Of a stretch of DNA of 64,000 bases, positions 1-6,682 are shown one piece after another (the first letter of the stretch is position 1; the number at the start of each line of letters is the position of its first letter). Under the pieces are notes generated by a model that was not told where the DNA came from, searched no databases, and worked only from the letters and a program-made list of their open reading frames with translations. Source of the DNA: Paenibacillus pasadenensis DSM 19293 (GTDB taxonomy: Bacteria; Bacillota; Bacilli; Paenibacillales; Paenibacillaceae); the NCBI RefSeq assembly GCF_000422485.1, contig NZ_KE383850.1, positions 151,961 to 215,960 of the forward strand. Direction: 5' to 3'. Both the position numbers and the translations under genes were made by a program.

Positions 1-95
1 GCGAGGAAAGGAAAGAATGTCCAGAAGATGACGTTCGTGACAAACTCCCCGCCGAGGCGCAGCTTGAGGTTGGCATCCCAGTGGCGGAGCTTCAT
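1..95 (-). CDS. MFS transporter, N-terminal fragment (runs off the window)
   Basis: The first 31 codons read MKLRHWDANLKLRLGGEF followed by a hydrophobic stretch (VTNVIFWTFFPFL). This is the usual opening of a family of Bacillales major facilitator superfamily transporters: a short basic N-terminus with an L-R-x-G-E motif just before transmembrane helix 1. The ATG at 93-95 is preceded by AAAGGAAG at 8 bases, which supports the start. The rest lies outside the window, so substrate and completeness cannot be judged. It is divergent from the HTH regulator at 242 and may be its target. That is inferred only from the shared intergenic region. Confidence 0.7.
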   Translation of the reverse strand, partial: MKLRHWDANLKLRLGGEFVTNVIFWTFFPFL

Positions 96-164
96 TCGGG
101 CACTTCCTTTACGGAATCCTTTATCGATAAGAGAACAGTCAAGGAGCATCGTATCCGGTTTCCT

Positions 165-193
165 TTGACTTTGTCAACGCTTATCTTTACAAT
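165..193 (+). promoter_or_regulatory. Promoter of the HTH regulator, with dyad over the -35
   Basis: TTGACT (165-170), a 17-base spacer and TACAAT (188-193) form a good sigma-A promoter. The -35 lies inside the dyad TTGAC-TTT-GTCAA (165-177), a possible autoregulatory operator in the divergent region shared with the MFS gene. Confidence 0.65.
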
Positions 194-241
194 CTAGGAA
201 AGGAGCCGCGCAGGCGGCGAAGAGCGAGGGGGAGGATACGG

Positions 242-919
242 ATGTCGACGAAAGACAAGCAGCCGGACAGCGCCAGCGCGACCCGGACCCGCAGGCAGAT
301 CGTGGATCTCCTGAAGCAGCACGGCCCGCTCGACGCCGCCGCGCTGGCCGGACGCCTCGGCGTCTCCGGCATGGCGGTGCGGCAGCATCTGTACGGACTC
401 GAAAAGGAAGGGATGATCGACCACCGCGAGGAGCCGCGCGCGATGGGCCGTCCGGCCAAGCTGTGGGGACTGACGTCCGAGGCCAACCGGCTGTTCCCGG
501 CCGGCTATGCGGAGCTGACGATCGGCCTCATGGACTCGGTGCGCGAGACGTTCGGCGAGGAGGGGCTGGAGAAGCTGCTCTCCGTCCGCAACGGCAAGCA
601 GATCGCCCACTATTCCTTGTCGGAGGGCGAGGCGGAGCAGGCGCGGGACGGCGGCTCGCTGCTGGAGGAGAAGCTGCGGCGGCTCGCGGAGTTCCGCACG
701 GCGGAGGGCTATATGGCCGAGTACGAGCGCGAGCCGGACGGCACGTATGTCTTCACCGAGAAGCATTGCCCGATCTGCGACGCCGCGCAAGCCTGCGCGA
801 GCCTGTGCCGGTATGAGACCGGCATGATCCGCGGCGTGCTTGGCGACGGCGTCGGGGTGGAGCGGACCGAGCATATGCTGAGCGGAGGCCGCCGCTGCGT
901 GTACCGCATTACGCCGTGA
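242..919 (+). CDS. HTH transcriptional regulator with C-terminal Cys cluster (COG2345/SufR type)
   Basis: A 225-residue DNA-binding regulator. Residues 16-75 form a winged helix-turn-helix of the DeoR/ArsR type (QIVDLLKQHGPLDAAALA, then GVSGMAVRQHL and a GRPAKLW wing). The C-terminal part has KHCPICDAAQACASLC (about 178-193) and a last cysteine in GGRRCVYRI. This matches the cysteine pattern of the COG2345/SufR family, in which an iron-sulfur cluster tunes DNA binding. The ATG follows GAGGGGGAGG at 6 bases. It has its own promoter and terminator, so it is monocistronic, and it diverges from an MFS gene that may be its target. Family assignment is firm; the Fe-S cofactor and the target are inferred. 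Confidence 0.85.
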   Translation: MSTKDKQPDSASATRTRRQIVDLLKQHGPLDAAALAGRLGVSGMAVRQHLYGLEKEGMIDHREEPRAMGRPAKLWGLTSEANRLFPAGYAELTIGLMDSVRETFGEEGLEKLLSVRNGKQIAHYSLSEGEAEQARDGGSLLEEKLRRLAEFRTAEGYMAEYEREPDGTYVFTEKHCPICDAAQACASLCRYETGMIRGVLGDGVGVERTEHMLSGGRRCVYRITP

Positions 920-953
920 GCGCGGGGCAGCCGGGGGCAATAGGGCCCATGCC

Positions 954-1002
954 AAAAAGCTTCTCCATGCAGCCCGCTCAGGCTGCATGGAGAAGCTTTT
1001 TT
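954..1002 (+). terminator. Rho-independent terminator
   Basis: A long perfect stem (AAGCTTCTCCATGCAGCC with its complement) is closed by a 6-base loop and followed by TTTTTT. It ends the HTH regulator transcript. Confidence 0.9.
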
Positions 1003-1087
1003 ATGATTATTTGTTGCTACGGTAACTCCATTTCGGAAATCGTAGATGTAAATGAAATAAACTAAGAGTCGAGTAAACGTCTTACTT

Positions 1088-1702
1088 CTATTTGTCAAAA
1101 TAAGTGCTAATGCATAAATTATTACCAATGTTTTCTCGAAAAGTTTTATTCATCACATATTCTTTAGTGAAGCCGTTAAATTGGCTCGGAATGACTAGAT
1201 GAAAAGGATCAATCATAATTATCTTGTAAGCTGCTTTGAATTGTCCTTCGTCATTTCTGCTTACTTCACACTTAACGAATATACGGACTCCAGTTTGACC
1301 ACTATAAAATGAGGATAGGTCGATTTTAAAAATATTCTCGTCAATTTCAATTTGGTCAATATAGAGAGCGAGACAACTCTTTATACGATCATTTAATCGT
1401 ACTTGATCGCCTTTATCATTGTCGATATAGCTTAAATCATATCCTAATTCGGCAATTTTATCGCGCTTTGCAGATTCTGTTGTATTGCTAAGGTAATTTG
1501 TAAACTGTAATTCATCAATTCGCTTAGAATGTTTAACGTTTTCGTTGTGCAATTCAAAAACATGAAGTATATGTGCAGTAGATTCAGTAAATCCGCTACT
1601 TTTTAGTTTATCTACACCCATTTTTTTGAGAAAGCTAATATTCTCTTTGGGCTTGATTGAGCTACTAAAGAGATTCTTTGACTTTCTTCTAGAGGGTGAC
1701 AT
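1088..1702 (-). CDS. Uncharacterised 204-aa protein, candidate toxin partner of the Panacea-type protein
   Basis: A 204-residue, Lys/Asn/Ile-rich soluble protein with no signal peptide or membrane segment and no family I recognise. The first 30 residues are basic. Residues about 110-200 look like an alternating beta pattern (LALYIDQIEIDENIF, VRIFVKCEVSRND, YKIIMIDPFHLVIP). The gene is far richer in A+T than the chromosome around it. It starts 14 bases inside the end of the upstream Panacea-domain gene, so the two are probably translationally coupled. Established: Panacea (DUF4065) proteins are antitoxins paired with many unrelated toxin folds in two-gene operons. Inference: by position, this is the toxin. 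No catalytic motif is visible to say what it attacks. Confidence 0.6.
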   Translation of the reverse strand: MSPSRRKSKNLFSSSIKPKENISFLKKMGVDKLKSSGFTESTAHILHVFELHNENVKHSKRIDELQFTNYLSNTTESAKRDKIAELGYDLSYIDNDKGDQVRLNDRIKSCLALYIDQIEIDENIFKIDLSSFYSGQTGVRIFVKCEVSRNDEGQFKAAYKIIMIDPFHLVIPSQFNGFTKEYVMNKTFRENIGNNLCISTYFDK

Positions 1703-2189
1703 ATCTGTCGGAGTATTCCTTTATAATCTCATCACTATTCATTGGAGTGGATTGATTCTTTGCGAATGCCTTTTTCCATACCCAATCCTCGTGACTCCGA
1801 TCAACAAGAGTAAAATCACTGACTGCATCTATTTGTTCAAAAAGCTCATCAATAAACTTTTTGGCTTCGGGGTTTTGCCCAATAACGATATTTGCCTCGG
1901 CAATTTCTTCTGGTGATCCGTACAGACCGTCTCGATCCCGGAAATAAACCTCACGAATAACTGGACCAAATTTCCATGCCTGAAACTCTGCATTAAAAAG
2001 ATATTTATTTTGGCTAGCTATAGAGCCTTCTAAAACGCCTTCCTCAGCTTCTTCAGTATAATACGCACCATGATAAGCAAATAAGAAATATAGACTTTTT
2101 TGAAGCTTTAAAGGTGAAATATCAGGCTTTTTGCCATAAAGGTAATTTGCGACGGTATCAACTTCAAAAAGAGCCCCTGTAGTATTCAT
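1689..2189 (-). CDS. Panacea domain (DUF4065/SocA-like) protein, probable antitoxin
   Basis: A 166-residue protein with the DUF4065 pattern: VANYLYGKKPDISPLKLQKS near the N-terminus, LYFLFAYHG, then EFQAWKFGPVIREVY and a C-terminal helical part ending in HEDWVWKKAF. This family (also called GepA, SocA or Panacea) provides the neutralising domain of PanAT toxin-antitoxin pairs and proteolytic adaptors. The start is set at the ATG at 2187-2189, preceded by GGAGG at 10 bases; an upstream in-frame ATG at 2219 lacks such a site. The next gene overlaps its end by 14 bases. A LexA-box match and an inverted repeat lie just upstream. The low G+C content suggests recent acquisition. The family is clear; the antitoxin role is inferred from family and operon form. 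Confidence 0.8.
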   Translation of the reverse strand: MNTTGALFEVDTVANYLYGKKPDISPLKLQKSLYFLFAYHGAYYTEEAEEGVLEGSIASQNKYLFNAEFQAWKFGPVIREVYFRDRDGLYGSPEEIAEANIVIGQNPEAKKFIDELFEQIDAVSDFTLVDRSHEDWVWKKAFAKNQSTPMNSDEIIKEYSDRYVTL

Positions 2190-2221
2190 AGAGAAGATCC
2201 TCCAGTTCCTACCTCTCAATA

Positions 2222-2233
2222 GAACGTATGTTC
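2222..2233. promoter_or_regulatory. Probable LexA (SOS) box
   Basis: GAAC-GTAT-GTTC fits the Bacillus LexA/DinR core GAAC-RNNY-GTTC exactly. It lies 33-44 bases upstream of the Panacea-type gene start. A weak promoter (TTAAAC, 17 bases, TACGTT on the minus strand) would place the box over the -10. Confidence 0.6.
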
Positions 2234-2250
2234 TTTAAGAGGCCGGTTTA

Positions 2251-2277
2251 ATGGGTGTTACTAATGTAAACACCCAT
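2251..2277. promoter_or_regulatory. Inverted repeat, possible operator
   Basis: ATGGGTGTT and its exact complement AACACCCAT are separated by 9 bases, 60-90 bases upstream of the Panacea-type gene. Many toxin-antitoxin operons are repressed through such dyads. It is not followed by a T-run, so it is not a terminator. Confidence 0.45.
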
Positions 2278-2341
2278 ACCTTCATTTTACACAAGACAAG
2301 GGTTTTGTATACGTTTATGTTGAAATTTCTTTGATAAATTT

Positions 2342-2388
2342 AAAAAAGGCCGCTCCTTAGAGTAGCCCTTCGGTACTAAGGAACTGGC
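2342..2388 (-). terminator. Probable minus-strand terminator after mtlD
   Basis: On the minus strand the stem TCCTTAG/CTAAGGA, extended by an outer GCC/GGC, ends in TTTTTT. It lies about 200 bases past the mtlD stop and insulates the Panacea operon from read-through. The region from 2389 to 2583 between it and mtlD is A+T-rich and I see no gene in it. Confidence 0.6.
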
Positions 2389-2583
2389 TCGAATTTAACG
2401 AGCGCGTAATTGCTTATTGAATGGTTTAACCATTACCTAAAGAGAGTTTATGTCGGGCTAAGCACATTGATCGGGACGATATTCGAAAATGACGAGAAAT
2501 CGAGTAATCGTGGGAATAACATCAGAATTTATAAATTCCATTATTAGCTTTGCATAGCGGCGGCTCACGTCGCCTTGGCGCGG

Positions 2584-3837
2584 TCACCGCCCGAGCCGGT
2601 CGTAGGCGTCCGCGACCGACCGCACGAGGCGATGCGAGCGCGGCAGGCCGAGCTTGCGGCTGAGCGCTCCGTCCAGCCCTTCACGGCGGAGGATGCGCTC
2701 CAGCTCGACCGACTCCTCGTCGAGCGGATTGCGGTAGGCGAGCGCGGCCGCGATCGCTTCCTGCAGCGTCGGCATCTCCAGGCCGAGCTCGTGGCCGAGC
2801 AGCAGGGGGCGGACGAGCCGGTCGCTGCGGTCCAGCTTGCGGCGCGGCGAGCGGGCGATCCGGCTGATCTTGTCGGAGAGCGCCGGATTGGCGAAGCGCT
2901 CCAGCGTCTTGTCGACGTAGGCATCATGCTCGGCCGCGTCGAAGCCGTGGCGGGCGAGCAGCAGCGCGCCCGTCTCCTCAAGGACGGCGCGCGCCTTGGC
3001 CCGCACCGGCTCGCTGGCGAGCGCCTCCTGGACGGTGCGGAAGCCGGCCAGGTAGCCGAAGTAGGCGGCGGCGCAGTGGCCGGTGTTGACGGTGAACAGC
3101 TTGCGCTCCGTCCACGGGCCGAGATCGCGCACGTACTTGACGCCGCGGATGCGCTGCATCGGCTCGGCTCCGCCCGTCTCCACGACCCACTCGTGGAACG
3201 GCTCGACGCGGATCAACAGCGGATCGCGGTTTTTTTGCGCCGGCACGATGCGGTCGATCATCGCGTCGGGGAACGTCAGCTGCCGCTGGGCCTGCTCATG
3301 CAGCGCCTCCGGAAGATGCCGGAAGACGAGCCGTCTCAGCTGGCTGCTCGCGCGAATGCCGTTCTCGCAGGCGATGATCGGCAGCGGCCGCCCGCCGCTT
3401 TTGTCCAGCCGCTTCTCCAGCGCCTTGGCCAGCGCCTTGGCGATGGAGGGCAGGGCGGAGAGGCCGACGGCGGTCGTGATCAGCTCGGCCTCGCCGATTT
3501 GGCGGGCCAGCTCCTTGTCGCTGCCGATCGGCACGGCGTCCACCGGGCCGACCGTCTCCCGCTCGCCGCTTTCGCTGGCGTACTCGACGGCGTATTCCTT
3601 CTGCTCCCGCAGCAGCCGGATCTGCTCCGGATTGCGGGCGACGAATACGACCTCGTAGCCGGACTTCGCCAGCGTCACGCCGATGAAGCCGCGCCCGATG
3701 TTGCCGGCTCCAAAATGGACCGCCTTGGGCCGCGCGGCCGCTTCCTCGCGGCGCGAAGCCGACAAGCCCGCCGGCTCGGCGCCGATCCGTCCGGCTGCCG
3801 TCTCCCGGATGGCCGGATTCGGTATGGCTGCACTCAA
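2584..3837 (-). CDS. mtlD: Mannitol-1-phosphate 5-dehydrogenase
   Basis: MtlD catalyses the NAD-dependent interconversion of mannitol 1-phosphate and fructose 6-phosphate in the cytoplasm. The NAD-binding Rossmann motif HFGAGNIGRGFIG starts at residue 41, and the long-chain polyol dehydrogenase signature is visible as KLFTVNTGHCAAAYFGYLAG (K, N and H catalytic pattern). The start is the TTG at 3835-3837, preceded by AAAGGGGAG at 8 bases. This gives 417 residues, about 35 more than usual, through an Ala/Arg/Pro-rich N-terminal extension before the Rossmann fold. It is the second gene after a HAD phosphatase, 61 bases apart. The operon seems to start at the promoter and c-di-AMP riboswitch near 4.86 kb. 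No mannitol PTS genes are adjacent. Confidence 0.92.
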   Translation of the reverse strand: MSAAIPNPAIRETAAGRIGAEPAGLSASRREEAAARPKAVHFGAGNIGRGFIGVTLAKSGYEVVFVARNPEQIRLLREQKEYAVEYASESGERETVGPVDAVPIGSDKELARQIGEAELITTAVGLSALPSIAKALAKALEKRLDKSGGRPLPIIACENGIRASSQLRRLVFRHLPEALHEQAQRQLTFPDAMIDRIVPAQKNRDPLLIRVEPFHEWVVETGGAEPMQRIRGVKYVRDLGPWTERKLFTVNTGHCAAAYFGYLAGFRTVQEALASEPVRAKARAVLEETGALLLARHGFDAAEHDAYVDKTLERFANPALSDKISRIARSPRRKLDRSDRLVRPLLLGHELGLEMPTLQEAIAAALAYRNPLDEESVELERILRREGLDGALSRKLGLPRSHRLVRSVADAYDRLGR

Positions 3838-3898
3838 GATAGACTCTCCCCTTTCGAATCGTCGATGCTTCTCTCTGTCGATTTTACGGAATATTCGG

Positions 3899-4558
3899 TC
3901 AAATCAGCACATGGCGGTTGAAGTCGATCTGCTCCAGCGAGTCGGCCAGATGGGTGCAGGGGCCGAACTCCAGGCCGCGCGTAATCGCATTCGGCGCGAC
4001 GACGCAGCGGATGCCGGCCGCATGGGCGGCTTTGGCGCCGTTGGGCGAATCCTCGATCGCGACCGTCTCCTCCGGCTGTACGCCGAGCGCCTCCATCGTC
4101 TGCAGGTACAAGGCGGGATGGGGCTTCACCTGCTCCACATCGTCGGCGGTGCGGATGACCTCGAAATAATCCAGCAGGCCGAGCTGAGCGAGAAACTTGA
4201 CGACCCATTCGCGCTTGGAGCTCGAAGCGAGTCCGATGCGCATGCCTTGGCGGCGCGCTTCGTCGAGGTAGGACTGGACGCCCGGGCGGATCGCCTCCCG
4301 CTCCATGAGGCGGGCGTGGCGGAGATGGACCGCGTCGCGGAATTCGGCTTTGTCGATTGGCAGGCCGAGATCGGTCATGAGATATTCGTACGGATTGAAG
4401 CGGTGGAGGCTCGTGCCGATGCAGCCGGAGTACATGTCGAGCGACAGGTCGACTCCATGCTCCTTGTAGGCGTCGCGGAAAGCGGTATACCAAGCGGTCT
4501 CGGTGTCGATGATCGTCCCGTCGAAATCGAAAATGACGGCTTTAGTCGTTTGGTTCAA
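3899..4558 (-). CDS. HAD-superfamily phosphatase (beta-phosphoglucomutase-like, YhcW type)
   Basis: A 219-residue haloacid dehalogenase hydrolase. Motif I is VIFDFDGTIIDTETAW (nucleophile Asp 11 and Asp 13), motif II is LASSSKREWV, and motif III/IV is KPHPALYLQ followed by AIEDSPNGAKAA. The helical cap between motifs I and II is that of the beta-phosphoglucomutase/phosphatase subclass, close in length to B. subtilis YhcW. The start is the TTG at 4556-4558 after AAAGGGAG at 9 bases; the open frame continues upstream but has no other good ribosome site. It is the first gene of the operon with mtlD, so it may dephosphorylate a sugar- or polyol-phosphate. A mannitol-1-phosphatase role would be a natural guess, but it is inference only. 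Confidence 0.85.
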   Translation of the reverse strand: MNQTTKAVIFDFDGTIIDTETAWYTAFRDAYKEHGVDLSLDMYSGCIGTSLHRFNPYEYLMTDLGLPIDKAEFRDAVHLRHARLMEREAIRPGVQSYLDEARRQGMRIGLASSSKREWVVKFLAQLGLLDYFEVIRTADDVEQVKPHPALYLQTMEALGVQPEETVAIEDSPNGAKAAHAAGIRCVVAPNAITRGLEFGPCTHLADSLEQIDFNRHVLI

Positions 4559-4723
4559 ATGGATCTGCTCCCTTTCGTCGGTAGGATGGGGGCGGCAGTC
4601 CGGCAGAAGCGGGGGCCAGGAACAAAGCTCGGAAGGAGCTCTGCCCGGAGATGAGGATAACGCAAACAGACCCGTTGCAAGGCAAGCGGGCCATGGAAGC
4701 ATACGCTGATGAGTGACCCATCT

Positions 4724-4862
4724 CAGGCTGACGAGGTTAGCTGACGGACTCGGGTGGATGGTACCCTACGCTCGCTGCGGCCCGGTGGCCGCGGCGGACG
4801 ATTCGCCCCTGAAAAGTGGTTTCCCCGCTTCCCGGAAAATGGCTGCCGGGAACTAAGCACAG
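4724..4862 (-). promoter_or_regulatory. ydaO/yuaA-type c-di-AMP riboswitch
   Basis: Read on the minus strand, the leader holds the conserved ydaO-class segments in order: GCTTAGTTCCCGG with its hairpin partner CCGGGAAG; GCGGGGAAACCA (4828-4817); GGGGCGAATC (4809-4800); GTAGGGTACC; and the diagnostic 3' block GAGTCCGTCAGCTAACCTCG (4751-4732). Established: this class binds cyclic di-AMP and usually turns off potassium transport, osmolyte or cell-wall hydrolase genes. Here the next genes on the same strand are the HAD phosphatase (start 4558) and mtlD. A weak hairpin with a short T-run at about 4621-4645 could be the expression platform but is not convincing. Confidence 0.88.
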
Positions 4863-4866
4863 AACA

Positions 4867-4895
4867 ATCGTACCTGGCTTGAAAAAGATTGTAAA
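4867..4895 (-). promoter_or_regulatory. Promoter of the riboswitch-HAD-mtlD operon
   Basis: On the minus strand TTTACA (4895-4890), a 17-base spacer and TACGAT (4872-4867) put the transcription start near 4860, exactly where the c-di-AMP aptamer begins. Confidence 0.7.
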
Positions 4896-5213
4896 GGGAG
4901 GCATCGGCCCAGGAATGGCGTCCGCCCGCAGGGTGTAAGCGCTGTCCGGGAGCTGCTGCGGACGGCGGAATCGGAGCGGCCGGACCGCAGCCCGCAGTCC
5001 CGGCCGGGACGAGCCGCCGAACGGCATGGAATGCCGGCCGCTGCGGCAATGGAAGCGCTGCCGGATTGCCTTTGCCGAAACCGCCTTCAACGGGCTGCGG
5101 AAGACCGGAGAGAACAGCGTTCCATGCCGGGAGCACGGCAGCGGAAATAAAGCGGATTCCGCATGGAAAAAATTTTTTTCAAAACCGGACGGAACCGCTT
5201 CCGGCGGCGAGGA
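4896..5213. other. Intergenic region without recognised gene
   Basis: G+C-rich spacer between the divergent riboswitch promoter and the holin promoter. Open frames here have no ribosome site and no protein-like composition. I see no feature in it. Confidence 0.5.
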
Positions 5214-5243
5214 TTGACGGCAGATGGAAGAATCCTTTATGGT
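5214..5243 (+). promoter_or_regulatory. Promoter upstream of the holin leader
   Basis: TTGACG (5214-5219), an 18-base spacer and TATGGT (5238-5243). The predicted start falls at about 5250, directly in front of a LexA-box match. Confidence 0.6.
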
Positions 5244-5251
5244 AGGGGTAA

Positions 5252-5263
5252 GAACATTTGTTC
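5252..5263. promoter_or_regulatory. Probable LexA (SOS) box
   Basis: GAAC-ATTT-GTTC fits the LexA/DinR core GAAC-RNNY-GTTC exactly and sits at the predicted transcription start of the promoter at 5214-5243, the usual place for a repressor site. Confidence 0.6.
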
Positions 5264-5552
5264 CCTTTTGTCCCGTTTTATCGCAATAGGGGAAGCGCTC
5301 TTTTAAAATGGCGAACAAAGAAGGGAAACGCGAGGCGAAAGCCTAATTCTAGGTACGAGTCCGCGAGACGATTGGCGGCTGGCGAGCCGCAGGCGGCTGC
5401 TTCCGAACATGCCGATCGCGGTTATGTCAAGGGTATCTACCCTGCGCCGCGGACGGATGAGAGGAGGCGATGCCGCGACCCGGCCAAAGCCGGAGAGGCA
5501 GAAGCGAGCCCTGCTGTGGGCAGACACCTTGAGGAACAAAGGAGAACGGTTC
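5264..5552 (+). other. Structured 5' leader of the holin gene
   Basis: About 290 transcribed bases with several small perfect hairpins (GGCGAAAGCC; GCGGCT-ggcg-AGCCGC; GGGTATCTACCC). They suggest a structured RNA leader, but I could not match it to a riboswitch class. A 12-codon frame (ATG at 5309) encodes MANKEGKREAKA; it has only a weak ribosome site and may be chance or a leader peptide. Confidence 0.35.
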
Positions 5553-5966
5553 ATGATGGAAAACGAAGATTGGCCCCTCTGGGCGTCTTTTGCGGAGGAT
5601 GTGCTGACGGCGCTGCTGGCGCTTGCCGTCATTGTCATGGTGCCGATTCTGTGCCGGCGCGGCGTCGCGTACTTGACGGCGAGAGTCGGCGAGCAGCAGC
5701 GGGTGCTGCTGCACCGCATCGCCGAAGAGGCCGCGGCGCTCGCCGAGTCCGCCTATCCGAACGGCGGCGGGCCGCAGAAGCTGGCCATGGCGATGAAGTA
5801 TGCGCAGGAGCAGGCGCAGCGTCTCGGCATCCGACCGGGCTCCGAGGTGCTGCGCGCCTCCATCGAGAAGGCCGTCTTGGACTACAATGCCATGATCAAG
5901 CCCTGGGAGGGCATCCCGGCATCGGCCGTCATCCGCAGTCCCTACGGGGAAGGCGTGAGCCAGTAG
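5553..5966 (+). CDS. Phage holin, LLH family
   Basis: A 137-residue small membrane protein of the LLH holin family (phage_holin_6_1). It has a short acidic N-terminus (MMENEDWPLW), one strong transmembrane segment (about residues 15-38: VLTALLALAVIVMVPILC), then an amphipathic helical domain with the family-typical sequence KLAMAMKYAQEQAQRLGI and IEKAVLDYNAMI. Holins open the membrane so that endolysins or other cargo can leave. The ATG follows AAAGGAG at 8 bases. There is no endolysin or other phage gene beside it, so it looks like a domesticated or remnant holin. It is the first gene after a promoter with a LexA-box match and a long leader. The family is fairly sure; SOS control is inferred from the box. 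Confidence 0.8.
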   Translation: MMENEDWPLWASFAEDVLTALLALAVIVMVPILCRRGVAYLTARVGEQQRVLLHRIAEEAAALAESAYPNGGGPQKLAMAMKYAQEQAQRLGIRPGSEVLRASIEKAVLDYNAMIKPWEGIPASAVIRSPYGEGVSQ

Positions 5967-6034
5967 CGGCAGGATCCGAGCAGGGGAAGGAGACGCTGGC
6001 GGATTGAAATGGAGCGGAGCGCCGAAGACAGACG

Positions 6035-6071
6035 TTGCAAAGCTCCCTTGAGTTAATTATAATTATTATCA
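6035..6071 (+). promoter_or_regulatory. Promoter with PerR box
   Basis: TTGCAA (6035-6040), a 17-base spacer and a perfect TATAAT (6058-6063). The -10 is covered by TTATAATTATTATCA (6057-6071), one mismatch from the Bacillus PerR box TTATAATNATTATAA. Confidence 0.75.
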
Positions 6072-6105
6072 AATAGAATTAATTCGTGAAGGGAGTAGGT
6101 TCGCT

Positions 6106-6462
6106 ATGGCGATCGCGCCGAATGGACGCAATGCTGCCCCGTCGCCCTTGTCTCCTGCCGCTCCGTCCTCTGCCTGCCGCTTGCAGGATGCCGTCGATCA
6201 GATCGAGGCGAGAGGCATCCGCCTCAATCCCCAGCGCTATGCGCTGCTTGAATATATCTACACCGCCGACCGCCTTTCCACCGTCGAGCAGCTCGTCCGC
6301 GAGCTCCATGTCTCCGGGCATGGCCGCGGAGCGGGAGCGACTGCCGTCTACAGCCAGCTCCGCGTCTTCGAGCGGATGGGGCTCGTGCGCGAGTCCAAAA
6401 GGGACGGCGAGGTTCCGTGTTACGGACCCGCTCTTGCCCGCAGCTCCCGTCCCGCAGTCTGA
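6106..6462 (+). CDS. Short Fur/PerR-family protein lacking the C-terminal metal domain
   Basis: A 118-residue protein. Residues about 25-95 are a Fur-family winged helix: VDQIEARGIRLNPQRYALLE, ADRLSTVEQLVRELHV, and the recognition-helix region TAVYSQLRVFERMGLV. Normal Fur, PerR and Zur proteins are about 140-150 residues, with a C-terminal dimerisation domain rich in His and Cys. Here the frame stops after GEVPCYGPALARSSRPAV, with no HxH cluster and no CxxC pair. The other frames downstream do not continue the domain, so this is not a simple frameshift. The ATG at 6106 follows GAAGGGAG. The gene is preceded by a PerR box, suggesting peroxide- or metal-responsive autoregulation or control by a full-length PerR elsewhere. 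It could be a decayed regulator or a short DNA-binding competitor. Confidence 0.75.
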   Translation: MAIAPNGRNAAPSPLSPAAPSSACRLQDAVDQIEARGIRLNPQRYALLEYIYTADRLSTVEQLVRELHVSGHGRGAGATAVYSQLRVFERMGLVRESKRDGEVPCYGPALARSSRPAV

Positions 6463-6594
6463 CGGTCCAAAGCTTTTTCGTGCCGCTGCTCGTCTTTGGA
6501 GCAGCGGCTTTTTCCATTCCTGCCGGATCGCGAGAGGCGGCGCCGAAGGAGGAGACGGGGAGGGAGATGGATGCTGCCGGCAAAACGCCTTTAA

Positions 6595-6623
6595 TTGACA
6601 ATGAGAATCATTTTCACTAAGAT
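6595..6623 (+). promoter_or_regulatory. Promoter with Fur box in the spacer
   Basis: Perfect TTGACA (6595-6600), a 17-base spacer and TAAGAT (6618-6623). The spacer is filled by TGAGAATCATTTTCA (6602-6616), which fits the Fur box TGATAATNATTATCA at 13 of 15 bases. Confidence 0.82.
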
Positions 6624-6682
6624 GGAGAAACAACAGGTTGTCGATCGCGCGATGCAGGACATTCTTCAGACAAGGACGGTGG

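Noticed and set aside
4737..5318. 193-codon minus-strand frame
   Set aside because: It runs through the c-di-AMP riboswitch and its promoter; no start signal and atypical composition.
5281..5460. Holin leader as a second c-di-AMP or a c-di-GMP riboswitch
   Set aside because: None of the conserved blocks of those classes is present; only generic small hairpins are visible.
5258..6007. 249-codon frame overlapping the holin gene
   Set aside because: Out of frame with the recognisable holin, Arg/Gly-rich, no start signal. It is the leader and a shadow of the holin.
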